From assembly GCA_009781855.1 (NCBI GenBank), contig WQUY01000003.1, positions 1 through 61,011 of the forward strand: 61,011 nucleotides of DNA, in the 5' to 3' direction. This document shows positions 53,440 through 61,011 of the stretch, in pieces (the stretch's first letter is position 1; each line of letters opens with the position of its first letter). The DNA is from Oscillospiraceae bacterium. GTDB lineage: Bacteria; Bacillota; Clostridia; Oscillospirales; Oscillospiraceae. A model generated the notes under the pieces. It saw only the letters and a program-made list of their open reading frames with translations, was not told the DNA's origin and made no database searches. Position numbers and translations under genes: made by a program.

Positions 53440-53475
53440 ATCGAACGCCCGTCGGTTCGACGCCTACAAGCTTAA
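53426..53475. repeat. hairpin element after the MCP gene
   Basis: An outer stem TTAAGCT/AGCTTAA and an inner TCGAAC/GTTCGA surround a loop. Its flanks match the element at 4787 (TAAGCTGAC..GAAT..CG and CAGCTTAAGCT / CAAGCTTAAGCT), so the two are related with an inserted inner stem here. It includes the MCP stop codon. Confidence 0.5.
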
Positions 53476-53485
53476 GCTAAAGAGC

Positions 53486-53527
53486 GAATAAAAAAACAAT
53501 GCCCTCGGAAAAACCGTAGGCATTGTT
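53486..53527 (-). terminator. intrinsic terminator of rpmB
   Basis: Minus strand: stem AACAATGCC/GGCATTGTT (53527-53495) with an inner CGG/CCG pair, followed by a run of seven T. Confidence 0.75.
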
Positions 53528-53541
53528 ATAATGTCGATTGG

Positions 53542-53730
53542 TTATACTGCGCGGGTTACTTTTCCGCTACGGAGACAACGTGTGCAAACATGGACACGAC
53601 GAGGTGAGCCATCGACTACCGCCGCAACACGCTTGACATTCGGTTTCCACATGCGGTTACTACGCCTGTGTGAGTGACTGACCTTAATTCCAAAGGAAAC
53701 ACCCTTTCCGCAATAATCACATTTTGCCAT
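53542..53730 (-). CDS. rpmB: 50S ribosomal protein L28
   Basis: A 62-residue protein: MAKCDYCGKGVSFGIKVSHSHRRSNRMWKPN, ending VHVCTRCLRSGKV. It is the zinc-binding C+ form of L28 with two CxxC pairs. GGAGG lies 9 nt before ATG 53730; the longer open frame upstream is rejected. Confidence 0.95.
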   Translation of the reverse strand: MAKCDYCGKGVSFGIKVSHSHRRSNRMWKPNVKRVAAVVDGSPRRVHVCTRCLRSGKVTRAV

Positions 53731-53919
53731 CTGCTTGCACCTCCTTGCATGTGTCAATTTGCTTGCCGGACAACGTAAAAGCTCAGTAATATCCGGACAG
53801 TGCCCCTTATGATAACAGAATGGAAAAGAAAATGCAAGTATTAATTTCATATATCTCAGAAAAAATCTCAGAAAAACAATTGAGTTTCGAAAAAACTTGC
53901 AAACGCTGTACATTTTGTA

Positions 53920-53947
53920 TAGACTGTAACCGATTGCGAGGTATAAT
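53920..53947 (+). promoter_or_regulatory. promoter of the hprK-murB-rapZ-whiA cluster
   Basis: TAGACT (53920-53925), 16 bp, consensus -10 TATAAT (53942-53947), about 70 bp before hprK. Confidence 0.45.
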
Positions 53948-54015
53948 GATGCGTGGGGACAGTATGTGATCGTATCACATGCGCCCTTGCAGGCTCGCAT
54001 TGAAGGAGCAAGCAT

Positions 54016-54975
54016 ATGGAGCAGACATATAGCTATAAACTCTCTAAACTCACTGAAGATATAGGAACAGAAATCATTTACAAATCCTCAGACTTTGAGC
54101 ATGTATTGATATACACAGGTGATGTGCACAGGCCGGGTTTGCAGCTTGCAGATTATTTTGATCATTTTGAGCCGTCACGTATACAGCTTATTGGCAAGAT
54201 GGAATCGGCATATATGGATACCCACCCTCGTGAAGAGCGTGTCAGGAAATGGGAAGCGCTCATGCGGCATAAAATACCAGCGCTTATTTTATGTCATGGT
54301 GCTGAAGTTACCGAAGAGCTTTTGTCAGCAGCAAAAAACTATGATGTGACTGTGCTTTTTACAACAGCGCATACAACTGACATCATGTCGTCAGTGATCA
54401 GGATTGTCAAAAAAGAATGTGCACCGCGTCTGACGCGTCACGGCGTACTTGTTGAGGTCTATGGAATCGGGCTGCTGCTGGTTGGTGAAAGCGGCGTTGG
54501 TAAGAGTGAAACGGCGATTGAGCTATTGAAAAGAGGACACCGCCTTGTGGCAGATGATGCGGTAGAAATAAGAGCTATTGATGTCAATGTGCTTCAGGGG
54601 GAAGCACCGGAGCTGATTCGCCACTACGTTGAGCTGCGGGGGTTGGGCATCGTAGATGTCAGGAAGATTTTTGGTTTGGGTTCAATCAAAGCTTATCAAA
54701 ACATACACCTGGTTGTAAATCTTGAACAATGGAAAGATAGGGCGAATTATGACAGGCTTGGAATTGATGATAATACCATTGAAATTCTGGGGGTAAAGGT
54801 GCCAACCATAACTATTCCCGTAAAACCCGGACGAAATCTTGCAGTCATTCTCGAAGTGGCCGCAATGAACCAAAGGCAGAAACTGATGGGATATAATGCG
54901 GCGGTAGAGTTTACTAAGATGATTGACAGACATTTTGAAGAAAACAGTGTAGCAAGTGCAGCAATAGATGAATAG
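54016..54975 (+). CDS. hprK: HPr kinase/phosphorylase
   Basis: A 319-residue bifunctional enzyme. The N-terminal domain is MurF-like; the C-terminal domain has RHGVLVEVYGIGLLLVGESGVGKSETAIELLKRGHRLVADDAVEI (P-loop and catalytic Asp) and the signature ELRGLGIVDVRKIFGLGSI. It phosphorylates HPr on Ser-46 for carbon catabolite control. It overlaps the frame of murB by 8 nt. Confidence 0.94.
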   Translation: MEQTYSYKLSKLTEDIGTEIIYKSSDFEHVLIYTGDVHRPGLQLADYFDHFEPSRIQLIGKMESAYMDTHPREERVRKWEALMRHKIPALILCHGAEVTEELLSAAKNYDVTVLFTTAHTTDIMSSVIRIVKKECAPRLTRHGVLVEVYGIGLLLVGESGVGKSETAIELLKRGHRLVADDAVEIRAIDVNVLQGEAPELIRHYVELRGLGIVDVRKIFGLGSIKAYQNIHLVVNLEQWKDRANYDRLGIDDNTIEILGVKVPTITIPVKPGRNLAVILEVAAMNQRQKLMGYNAAVEFTKMIDRHFEENSVASAAIDE

Positions 54976-55900
54976 GATTAATACAAATATGGACAAGTTT
55001 TCCTCGGTGATTAGAAATATAACACAAAGTTTGCCTCAGTTGAAACTGCGTGAAAATGAACCGATGAAAGACCACACTTCCTTTAAAATCGGGGGCCCGG
55101 TGCGGGTGATGTTCTTCCCGGAAACGGCGCAAGAAGTTGTGTGCATTTATGATTTGCTGACGAAAGCGGAGTTGCCGTCGTTCATTTTAGGAAATGGGAC
55201 AAACCTTCTGGTCAGTGACGAGCGGATGGAGCTTGCCGTAATAAACACGATGGGTTTATCATTGGTTAAGCGCACCGGAGCGCATGAGATTTCTGCTGGT
55301 GCAGGGGTGAAGCTGTCAAAATTGGCGATGTTTGCATGTCAGTGTGGCCTGTCTGGGCTCGAGTTTGCACGTGGAATTCCCGGTAGTTTAGGCGGTGCAG
55401 TGTATATGAACGCTGGAGCCTATGGCGGAGAAATGAAAGATGTTGTGTGCAATACGGTGGCTTATGGGTTCGAGCTTGGTTTGCAGGATATAGTCGGAGA
55501 TGCGCACGACTTCTCATACAGGCACAGCAGGTTTTTGTTCAGTGGTGAAGCAGTGCTGTCTTCCATCATTCGTTTGCAGGAAGATGATGTTCATAATATC
55601 CGGACAAAAATGGATGAATTCAGTGTGCGTAGGCGTGAAAGTCAGCCGCTGGATTTGCCGAGTGCGGGCAGTGTGTTTAAGCGTCCTAAGGATGGATATG
55701 CGGGTTCGATGATAGAAAAGGCAGGTCTCAAAGGATATAGGGTCGGTGGAGCTATGGTTTCGGAAAAACATGCCGGATTTATTGTCAATAGCGGTGGAGC
55801 ATCATTTTCGGATGTCTTAGGGGTAATTGAACATGTGAAAGAAACCGTTTGCAAACAGTTTGGAGTAATGCTTGAAACAGAGATAAAGATAATATCGTAG
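54968..55900 (+). CDS. murB: UDP-N-acetylenolpyruvoylglucosamine reductase MurB
   Basis: A 310-residue FAD enzyme of the short (type II) subfamily. DHTSFKIGGPVRVMFFP, LGNGTNLLVSDE, GLEFARGIPGSLGGAVYMNAGAYGGEM, the catalytic Ser in LPSAGSVFKRP, and the C-terminal Glu in GVMLETEIKII are present. It makes UDP-MurNAc. The start may instead be the ATG at 54989, 11 nt after AGGA. Confidence 0.92.
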   Translation: MNRINTNMDKFSSVIRNITQSLPQLKLRENEPMKDHTSFKIGGPVRVMFFPETAQEVVCIYDLLTKAELPSFILGNGTNLLVSDERMELAVINTMGLSLVKRTGAHEISAGAGVKLSKLAMFACQCGLSGLEFARGIPGSLGGAVYMNAGAYGGEMKDVVCNTVAYGFELGLQDIVGDAHDFSYRHSRFLFSGEAVLSSIIRLQEDDVHNIRTKMDEFSVRRRESQPLDLPSAGSVFKRPKDGYAGSMIEKAGLKGYRVGGAMVSEKHAGFIVNSGGASFSDVLGVIEHVKETVCKQFGVMLETEIKIIS

Positions 55901-55963
55901 GTAGTGCTTATATATGAATTGGCAATAAAGTCATAGCTGTTTGCCACCTTAAGGAGGATCATA

Positions 55964-56821
55964 ATGGATATAATAATAATTTCTGGCCTGTCCGGTGCAG
56001 GCAAAAGCCGTGTTGCAGCAGTACTGGAGGATATGGACTTTTATTGCGTGGACAACATGCCGCTGACAATGATGCCGAAGTTTGCTGAATTATGCCTTGC
56101 CACCCACGGCAGATATGAGCGTGTTGCGCTTGTAACTGATGTCCGAGCACTCAAAAATATGCCGGAACTCTTTTCGGCCTTTGATGAGATGCAAGAAATG
56201 GGATGCACATTGAATGTTTTGTTCGTTGAAGCTGAGGTCGAGACAATCGTCAGGCGCTATAAAGAGACGCGTCGCCGCCATCCGCTTGACGGCCCCGGCG
56301 AGACAATCGAAGATGCAGTCAAAAAAGAAATAGAAATGCTTGCACCGATTAGGCAGCTTGCAACAGAGATTATAGACACCACAGGTTTGACTTTGAACAA
56401 ACTTCAGCGCCGCTTGTACAAGCTTATGGATGGTCAGGATCAAAAAGCCATTAGTGTCACAGTCAAATCGTTTGGATTTAAATATGGTTTGCCCATTGAG
56501 GCCGATTTGCTTTTTGACGTAAGATTTTTGCCAAATCCATATTACATACCTGATCTTAAAGACAAAACAGGATTGGATGATCTCGTTAAAGACTATGTTT
56601 TCGGCCTAGGGCATAGCAATGAGTTTTTTGAGCGGGTATGCGATATGTTGAACTTTTTGCTACCACACTATATTGAAGAGGGTAAGAGATATCTGGTTAT
56701 CTGCTTTGGTTGCACAGGTGGCAAACACAGATCGCCTGCACTGACGCAAGCTTTGCTTGAATATCTGGCGGAACAAGGATATCCAGTGGATTGTATTCAC
56801 AGAGATATTGAAAAGGAATAG
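55964..56821 (+). CDS. rapZ: RNase adapter / nucleotide-binding protein RapZ (YvcJ)
   Basis: A 285-residue P-loop protein. Walker A is SGLSGAGKS, with VLEDMDFYCVDNMPLTM, RYKETRRRHPL, SFGFKYGLPIEADLLFDVRFLPNPYY and the C-terminal FGCTGGKHRSPALTQ, all RapZ/YvcJ signatures. It binds nucleotides and has RNA-regulatory roles. AAGGAGG precedes the ATG. In Bacillota rapZ, yvcK and whiA are usually contiguous; yvcK is absent here. Confidence 0.93.
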   Translation: MDIIIISGLSGAGKSRVAAVLEDMDFYCVDNMPLTMMPKFAELCLATHGRYERVALVTDVRALKNMPELFSAFDEMQEMGCTLNVLFVEAEVETIVRRYKETRRRHPLDGPGETIEDAVKKEIEMLAPIRQLATEIIDTTGLTLNKLQRRLYKLMDGQDQKAISVTVKSFGFKYGLPIEADLLFDVRFLPNPYYIPDLKDKTGLDDLVKDYVFGLGHSNEFFERVCDMLNFLLPHYIEEGKRYLVICFGCTGGKHRSPALTQALLEYLAEQGYPVDCIHRDIEKE

Positions 56822-57011
56822 CGCGTACAGGTGCAGAAAATGGGCAGCATATGGTTTGTGTTGAGAGCGGGACGAGATCTGAAGAGCCGAAAATAAGGCC
56901 CGATGAATGAAAAGCGTTGGTGGAATCGACATAACCATTGCAGTAACTACTGTTTTTGTCAAGCTCAACGCTCGTGATTCTGCACCATAAGTTCTGCAAA
57001 CGGAGTGAAAT
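56822..57011. other. structured rapZ-whiA intergenic region
   Basis: A 190-nt gap with nested inverted repeats: GGTGCAGAA (56830-56838) with TTCTGCACC (56978-56986), and inside it AGCGTTG (56913-56919) with CAACGCT (56966-56972). No convincing ORF. It occupies the usual place of yvcK. A structured leader of whiA or a small RNA is possible; I cannot assign a family. Confidence 0.35.
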
Positions 57012-57911
57012 ATGTCTTTTTCTTACAACACAAAAAGTGAATTATGCAGGTTCAAACCTGAGCAAACTTGCTGCGATACAGCTGAAAGCTATGGAGTGCT
57101 GATGTTCTGCAACACATTTACAGCTGGTGAGATAAGAATAATAACCGGTAATCATACTTTGGGTTCAAGGCTTGTAGAAATGTTTGAATCAGCATTTTCG
57201 GTTTCTTTTGATATAATGCCGGAGCCGGAAAAAAAGGGAAAACAAGCATATATCATCACTGCGCCAGGCAAACTCAATCGCATTTTTGACAAGTTCGGGA
57301 TTTCGCCAGAGAGCTTGCTGGCACACCATGTGAATCTTGGGGTTCTGGAAGAAGAGTGTTGCCGAAGAAGCTTTGTTCGCGGGGCGTTTTTGGCGGGAGG
57401 TGCGATTACAAATCCGGAGAAGAGCTATCACCTGGAGCTTGTAACAGATCATTTTAACGTGAGTCGTGAGACATATTCGCTGCTACTTGATATGGGTTTT
57501 TCACCAAAAGAAACGTCAAGGAGTGGGAACTATATAATATACTTCAAGCAAAGCGCAGCAATAGAGGATTTTTTGGCGCTCATAGGCGCACCGATTCATG
57601 CGATGGAGTTGATGTCGGCAAAGATTGAAAAAGATATGCGAAACAGTGTCAACAGGAAAGTAAACTGTGACACAGCAAATGTTATAAAGACAGTCGATGC
57701 ATCTATTGCGCAGATAAAGGCAATTAGGCATATAGAGGATGCTGGAATGTTTGATATCTTGCCAGAGAAGCTGAGGCAAACGGCAGAGATAAGGGTTTCT
57801 AACCCGGAGTTGAGCATCAAAGAGCTTGCAGAGCTGTCTGCTCCACCTGTGACTAAATCATGTCTCAATCATCGGTTGCGCAAGTTGGTTGAGATTTCAA
57901 AAGGGATATAG
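57012..57911 (+). CDS. whiA: DNA-binding protein WhiA
   Basis: A 299-residue protein with the WhiA pattern: SFSYNTKSELCR at the N-terminus, the LAGLIDADG-like domain containing RRSFVRGAFLAGGAITNPEKSYHLEL, and the C-terminal helix-turn-helix (NPELSIKELAELSAPPVTKSCLNHRLRKLVEI). It affects cell division and chromosome segregation in Bacillota. Full length. Confidence 0.94.
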   Translation: MSFSYNTKSELCRFKPEQTCCDTAESYGVLMFCNTFTAGEIRIITGNHTLGSRLVEMFESAFSVSFDIMPEPEKKGKQAYIITAPGKLNRIFDKFGISPESLLAHHVNLGVLEEECCRRSFVRGAFLAGGAITNPEKSYHLELVTDHFNVSRETYSLLLDMGFSPKETSRSGNYIIYFKQSAAIEDFLALIGAPIHAMELMSAKIEKDMRNSVNRKVNCDTANVIKTVDASIAQIKAIRHIEDAGMFDILPEKLRQTAEIRVSNPELSIKELAELSAPPVTKSCLNHRLRKLVEISKGI

Positions 57912-57977
57912 TTCGGGTTGCTGCTGTTTTGAGGTCACTCAAACTCTGCTCGGAACCAAGTCATTTGAAATTTATTG

Positions 57978-58007
57978 TTGACAAAGCGGTTTTCTTGGTG
58001 CTATAAT
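57978..58007 (+). promoter_or_regulatory. promoter of infC-rpmI-rplT
   Basis: TTGACA (57978-57983), 18 bp, TATAAT (58002-58007). Both boxes are consensus. Transcription would start near 58014, giving a 200-nt leader. Confidence 0.75.
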
Positions 58008-58013
58008 CAGCCA

Positions 58014-58217
58014 GTAGTAAGCAGAACGGCATCCCCGTCCTCACCCGGCCGCCACAGGAGCGCGCTGAGGTCAATGAGCAAAAACCTCGTCTTGGTTTTA
58101 AGATGGAGTCTTGGGTTCGCGGATGCAAAAGCGTCCGCGTTTTGTTTTTGTAAGTTCTGTGCAGGGGTTGGACGTAAGTCCTCTGCCAATAGTTTATCAC
58201 GATGGAGGTGTTTTAGT
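58014..58217 (+). ncRNA. L20-type ribosomal protein leader with attenuator
   Basis: A leader of about 200 nt before infC. It contains a strong terminator: CGCGGATGC (58118-58126), loop AAAA, GCGTCCGCG (58131-58139), then TTTTGTTTTTG. In B. subtilis the same operon has an L20-binding leader that controls premature termination. Position and terminator fit; I did not verify the L20-binding fold base by base. Confidence 0.7.
58118..58149 (+). terminator. attenuator terminator in the infC leader
   Basis: A 9-bp stem with an AAAA loop followed directly by a T-rich tract, 69 nt before the infC start. It lies within the leader, so it acts as a conditional terminator. Confidence 0.8.
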
Positions 58218-58745
58218 ATTAGCAGCGTGAGCTATCAGATTAACGAGGATATCACCGATAAAGAAGTCCGAATGATAGACGAGGATGGTACTCAACTGGG
58301 AATCATGACGTCGCAGGAGGCATTTCGAATTGCAGTTGAAAAAGAGCTTGACTTGGTAAAAATTGCTCCAACTTCAAATCCACCTGTATGTAAGATTATG
58401 GATTATGGTAAATACCGATTTGAGCAAGCCAAGCGTGAAAAAGAGGCGCGTCGCCATCAGCATATTGTTGAGGTAAAAGAAATACGCATGTCTCCAAGCA
58501 TCGGGATAAACGATTTCAACGTTAAGCTGAATCACGGGCAGAAGTTCCTTAGAGAGGGCGATCGGCTAAAAGTAACAATTCGTTTCAGAGGCAGGGAAAT
58601 GGCTCACACAGATATTGGTGAGAAGCTGCTCAAAAAATTTGCCGCCGAATGCGCAGAATTTGGAACCGTGGATAAAAACCCGAAACTGGAAGGCCGACAT
58701 ATGTCGATATTCCTTACGCCAAAAGCAGCAAAGCAATCAAATTAG
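58218..58745 (+). CDS. infC: translation initiation factor IF-3, AUU start
   Basis: A 175-residue factor: YQINEDITDKEVRMIDEDGTQLGI, VKIAPTSNPPVCKIMDYGKYRFEQAKREKEAR, EIRMSPSIGINDFNVKL and VTIRFRGREMAHTDIGEKLL. The start is ATT at 58218, 9 nt after GGAGG. No ATG, GTG or TTG fits; the ATG-started frame from 57975 would begin upstream of the promoter -35. AUU is the known autoregulatory start of infC. It is first in infC-rpmI-rplT. Confidence 0.93.
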   Translation: MSSVSYQINEDITDKEVRMIDEDGTQLGIMTSQEAFRIAVEKELDLVKIAPTSNPPVCKIMDYGKYRFEQAKREKEARRHQHIVEVKEIRMSPSIGINDFNVKLNHGQKFLREGDRLKVTIRFRGREMAHTDIGEKLLKKFAAECAEFGTVDKNPKLEGRHMSIFLTPKAAKQSN

Positions 58746-58799
58746 TATATTTTATGGCTTTTCGAAGCGCTAAGATAAGTATGACAGGGAGAGATAAAA

Positions 58800-58997
58800 A
58801 TGCCAAAACTAAAAACGCATAGTGGGGCGAAGAAGAGATTCAAACTCACTAAATCAGGTAAGGTCAAACGTGCGTGCGCCTATAAGAACCACATCCTCAA
58901 CAAAAAGTCGACAAAGCGCAAAAGAGGGCTGCGCAAGGGCGGATATGCCGATGTCACAAATGAAGCCGTGATCAAGAAACTGATCCCGTATAAATAG
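58800..58997 (+). CDS. rpmI: 50S ribosomal protein L35
   Basis: A 65-residue basic protein: [25 protein letters not shown]...[17 protein letters not shown], the L35 consensus. It lies between infC and rplT. Confidence 0.96.
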   Translation: MPKLKTHSGAKKRFKLTKSGKVKRACAYKNHILNKKSTKRKRGLRKGGYADVTNEAVIKKLIPYK

Positions 58998-59009
58998 GAG
59001 GATAGTGTA

Positions 59010-59369
59010 ATGGCCAGAGTTAAACGCGCTGTAACTACGCGCGCAAGAAGAAAGAAGATATTAAAACTAGCTAAAGGTTACTGGGGTTCAAAGTCGAAAC
59101 ATTTCAAAATGGCAAATCAGGCTGTTATGAAATCGCTGACTTATGCATATGTTGGACGCAAACGTAAGAAGAGGGATTTCCGCCAGCTTTGGATAACCAG
59201 AATTAGTGCTGCTTGCAAGTCAAACGGTATGAACTATTCTCGCTTTATGCATGGATTGAAGCTCGCAGGCATAAACCTAAATCGCAAGATGCTATCTGAG
59301 ATGGCAATTCATGAGCCGGATGCGTTTTCTGAGCTTGTGGGCGCTGCAAAGGAAGCAATCGGAGCGTAA
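59010..59369 (+). CDS. rplT: 50S ribosomal protein L20
   Basis: A 119-residue protein: [68 protein letters not shown], matching L20 along its length. In Bacillota it also binds the operon leader to repress its own synthesis. Confidence 0.96.
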   Translation: MARVKRAVTTRARRKKILKLAKGYWGSKSKHFKMANQAVMKSLTYAYVGRKRKKRDFRQLWITRISAACKSNGMNYSRFMHGLKLAGINLNRKMLSEMAIHEPDAFSELVGAAKEAIGA

Positions 59370-59440
59370 ATGTCAGGATGTAGGATGAGCTGAAATAGCC
59401 TCTCTACGTGCGAGGTAAGATCTTAATATGATATGCAAAG

Positions 59441-59473
59441 CAAGAATCGGATAATCTCCGGTTCTTGTTTTTT
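59441..59473 (+). terminator. intrinsic terminator after rplT
   Basis: CAAGAATCGG/CCGGTTCTTG stem (one G-U pair) with a 7-nt loop, then TTTTTT. Confidence 0.85.
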
Positions 59474-59526
59474 GTGCGTTATGGGTATTACTAATGATTT
59501 TGTCGAGATTTTCACTTTAAAGACTA

Positions 59527-59555
59527 TTGATACTTTCAAAAAATTCGATTATAAT
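59527..59555 (+). promoter_or_regulatory. sigma-A promoter of the ATPase gene
   Basis: TTGATA (59527-59532), 17 bp, TATAAT (59550-59555), about 50 bp before the ATG at 59606. Confidence 0.65.
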
Positions 59556-59605
59556 GGAGTCAGATTCCAAAATAATCGAAAATGTTCGCGAGAGGAGCGA
59601 AACCA

Positions 59606-60835
59606 ATGTACTACCCAAGACATATAGAATCCGTAGTTGCACGAATTTCCAAACGTAAGCCTGTCCTTGTTTTAACAGGCGCACGCCAAGTTGGTAAATC
59701 CACAATGCTAAAAGAAGTCTACAAAGATGTAAACTATGTAACACTAAATCGCCCACTTGTGCGGGAAAGTGCAAAAGAAAATCCTTCGCTATTTTTTGAT
59801 ATAAACAAGCCGCCCATTATTGTAGACGAGATACAAAAGGCGGCGGAGCTTTTTGATTATATAAAAGATGTTGTTGACGAGGACAAATCAAAAGGGCAGT
59901 TTTATCTCACAGGCTCGCAAAGTATTAAGCTAATGAAAAACGTCAGCGATAGTTTGGCGGGGCGAGCGGGCGTTATAAAAATGCTTGGCCTATCTATGCG
60001 AGAGCTTAATCATGTTGCATATCGTGAGCCATTTTTGCCTGCAACCGACAAAATGAACGAACGGAGCAAAGAACCCACAACTTTCGACTATTCCAAAATC
60101 GTTTCTTTCATCCATAAAGGTTCTTTCCCGGAGCTATATGAAGCAGAAAGCGACTTGCACGATTGGTCGGATTATTACAGCTCGTATTTTCAGACCTATA
60201 TCGAAAAGGACATTAAAGATGTTTTGAATATTCAAGACGAATCTGCATTTATTAAATTCGTAAAAGCCACCGCATCTTTGACCGGTGAAGTACTAAACCT
60301 CTCCACCATCGCTGAAATTTGCGGCAAAGATGTTAAAACTATTCGCTCTTGGCTGTCCGTTTTGGAGTCTAGCGGCCTCGTTTATTTGCTAGAGCCATAC
60401 CACAACAACCTTAACAAACGCATGATAAAAACGCCCAAGCTGTACTTCCTAGACACAGGGCTTGCTTGCTGGCTAATGGGTTGGAACACCCCGGAACAGC
60501 TTACAAGCGGCGCGATGTGGGGGCATATTTTCGAGAGTTTTGTTTTTGCTGAAGTTCTAAAAAGCTACTACAACGACGGCATCGTAAAACCACCGCTTTA
60601 CTACTATCGTGATACAGATAAAAATGAAATAGACTTGGTTATTGCCGATGGAGATTATCTTCACCCGGTAGAAATAAAAACAACCAGTGACCCGAAAAAA
60701 TCTATGGTAAAGGCGTTTCGTCAGCTTGAAAATATCCCTGCTAAAAAAGTTGGCACGGGCGCTGTAGTTTGCTTTGCTAAAGAGCGGCTACCACTAGCCG
60801 ATGATGTTTGGGTTTTACCGGTGCAGATGATTTAA
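59606..60835 (+). CDS. AAA ATPase with DUF4143 domain
   Basis: A 409-residue protein. Walker A is LTGARQVGKST (near residue 27) and Walker B is PPIIVDEIQKA, with a sensor-like FYLTGSQSIKLM, typical of AAA_14 ATPases. The C-terminal half is a DUF4143 domain (IYLLEPYHNNLNKRMIKTPKLYFLDTGLACWLMGW...YYYRDTDKNEIDLVI...HPVEIKTT), which resembles PD-(D/E)xK nucleases. Many copies occur in gut anaerobes and archaea; function is unknown. AGGAG 8 nt before ATG 59606 fixes the start. It has its own promoter and no partner gene. 60836-61011 holds nothing recognisable. Confidence 0.88.
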   Translation: MYYPRHIESVVARISKRKPVLVLTGARQVGKSTMLKEVYKDVNYVTLNRPLVRESAKENPSLFFDINKPPIIVDEIQKAAELFDYIKDVVDEDKSKGQFYLTGSQSIKLMKNVSDSLAGRAGVIKMLGLSMRELNHVAYREPFLPATDKMNERSKEPTTFDYSKIVSFIHKGSFPELYEAESDLHDWSDYYSSYFQTYIEKDIKDVLNIQDESAFIKFVKATASLTGEVLNLSTIAEICGKDVKTIRSWLSVLESSGLVYLLEPYHNNLNKRMIKTPKLYFLDTGLACWLMGWNTPEQLTSGAMWGHIFESFVFAEVLKSYYNDGIVKPPLYYYRDTDKNEIDLVIADGDYLHPVEIKTTSDPKKSMVKAFRQLENIPAKKVGTGAVVCFAKERLPLADDVWVLPVQMI

Positions 60836-61011
60836 CGGAAAGTTGCAGTGCCGTTGACAATCCGTAACAATGTTGCAAGGTAAAAGCAATGATATCATAA
60901 AATATATGGATAGCCATGCTGCAAACCGCGCAAACGAAAGTACCGCCGACTAAGGCATCATAACCTGAAAATGTCGAGCAGACTTTTAGTTTGACAGTAA
61001 TAAACCATTAA

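Noticed and set aside
53731-54015. N-terminal extension of the rpmB frame
   Set aside because: L28 begins at MAKCDYCGK with its own GGAGG site; the upstream part is chance open frame.
57975-58217. ATG-started N-terminal extension of infC
   Set aside because: The ATG lies upstream of the -35 box; the extension would translate the leader and attenuator, and ATT with a GGAGG site gives the family N-terminus.

Overview
The window looks like the chromosome of a motile, Gram-positive-type anaerobe of the Bacillota (Clostridia side). The evidence is gene content: FliY with CheC-like domains, FlbD, FliW/CsrA, HPr kinase, WhiA, RapZ, a SpoIID-like protein, an L20-type leader before infC-rpmI-rplT, strong GGAGG ribosome sites and frequent TTG starts. 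I see no tRNA, rRNA, CRISPR array, prophage or transposase. Several short dispersed repeats are present. Layout: 1-3429 (minus) is most of a secreted modular protein whose C-terminal Cys/Asp repeats run off the left edge. 3430-4030 is a regulatory and repeat-bearing intergenic region. 4031-4789 is a membrane-anchored hexapeptide-repeat protein. 4817-8978 (minus) is an ABC exporter with its own two-component system, resembling LnrLMN-LnrJK. 9230-16491 and 16742-29800 are two flagellar operons: rod, hook-filament junction, FliW-CsrA; then MS ring, export ATPase, hook, C ring and CheV. flgB, flgC, fliE, fliL, motAB, fliOPQR, flhAB and flagellin are not here. 29889-34226 (minus) is asd-dapA-dapB followed by an HPt protein and an HD-GYP response regulator. 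34501-37357 holds a SpoIID-like gene and queA. 37636-40469 (minus) is gatCAB. 40618-43616 is the proton-translocating transhydrogenase pntAA-pntAB-pntB. 43748-48899 (minus) is carA and a carB-dapF fusion. 49179-61011 carries rmuC, sir2, an MCP gene, rpmB, hprK-murB-rapZ-whiA, infC-rpmI-rplT and a DUF4143-type ATPase. The most striking result is in the 37.6-48.9 kb block. Both glutamine-hydrolysing subunits there have lost their catalytic residues while their synthetase partners look intact. GatA is short and has Glu in place of the catalytic Lys, Ala in place of the nucleophilic Ser, and lacks the loop that carries the glutamine-binding Asp. CarA has Gly, Asp and Asn in place of the Cys-His-Glu triad. 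GatB and CarB keep their motifs. I infer that this organism may make amidated tRNAs and carbamoyl phosphate from free ammonia, with the former glutaminase subunits kept as scaffolds. CarB is also fused to a diaminopimelate-epimerase-like domain that has lost one of its two catalytic cysteines. No searches were run: family calls come from motifs, and alignments to known family members were made from memory.
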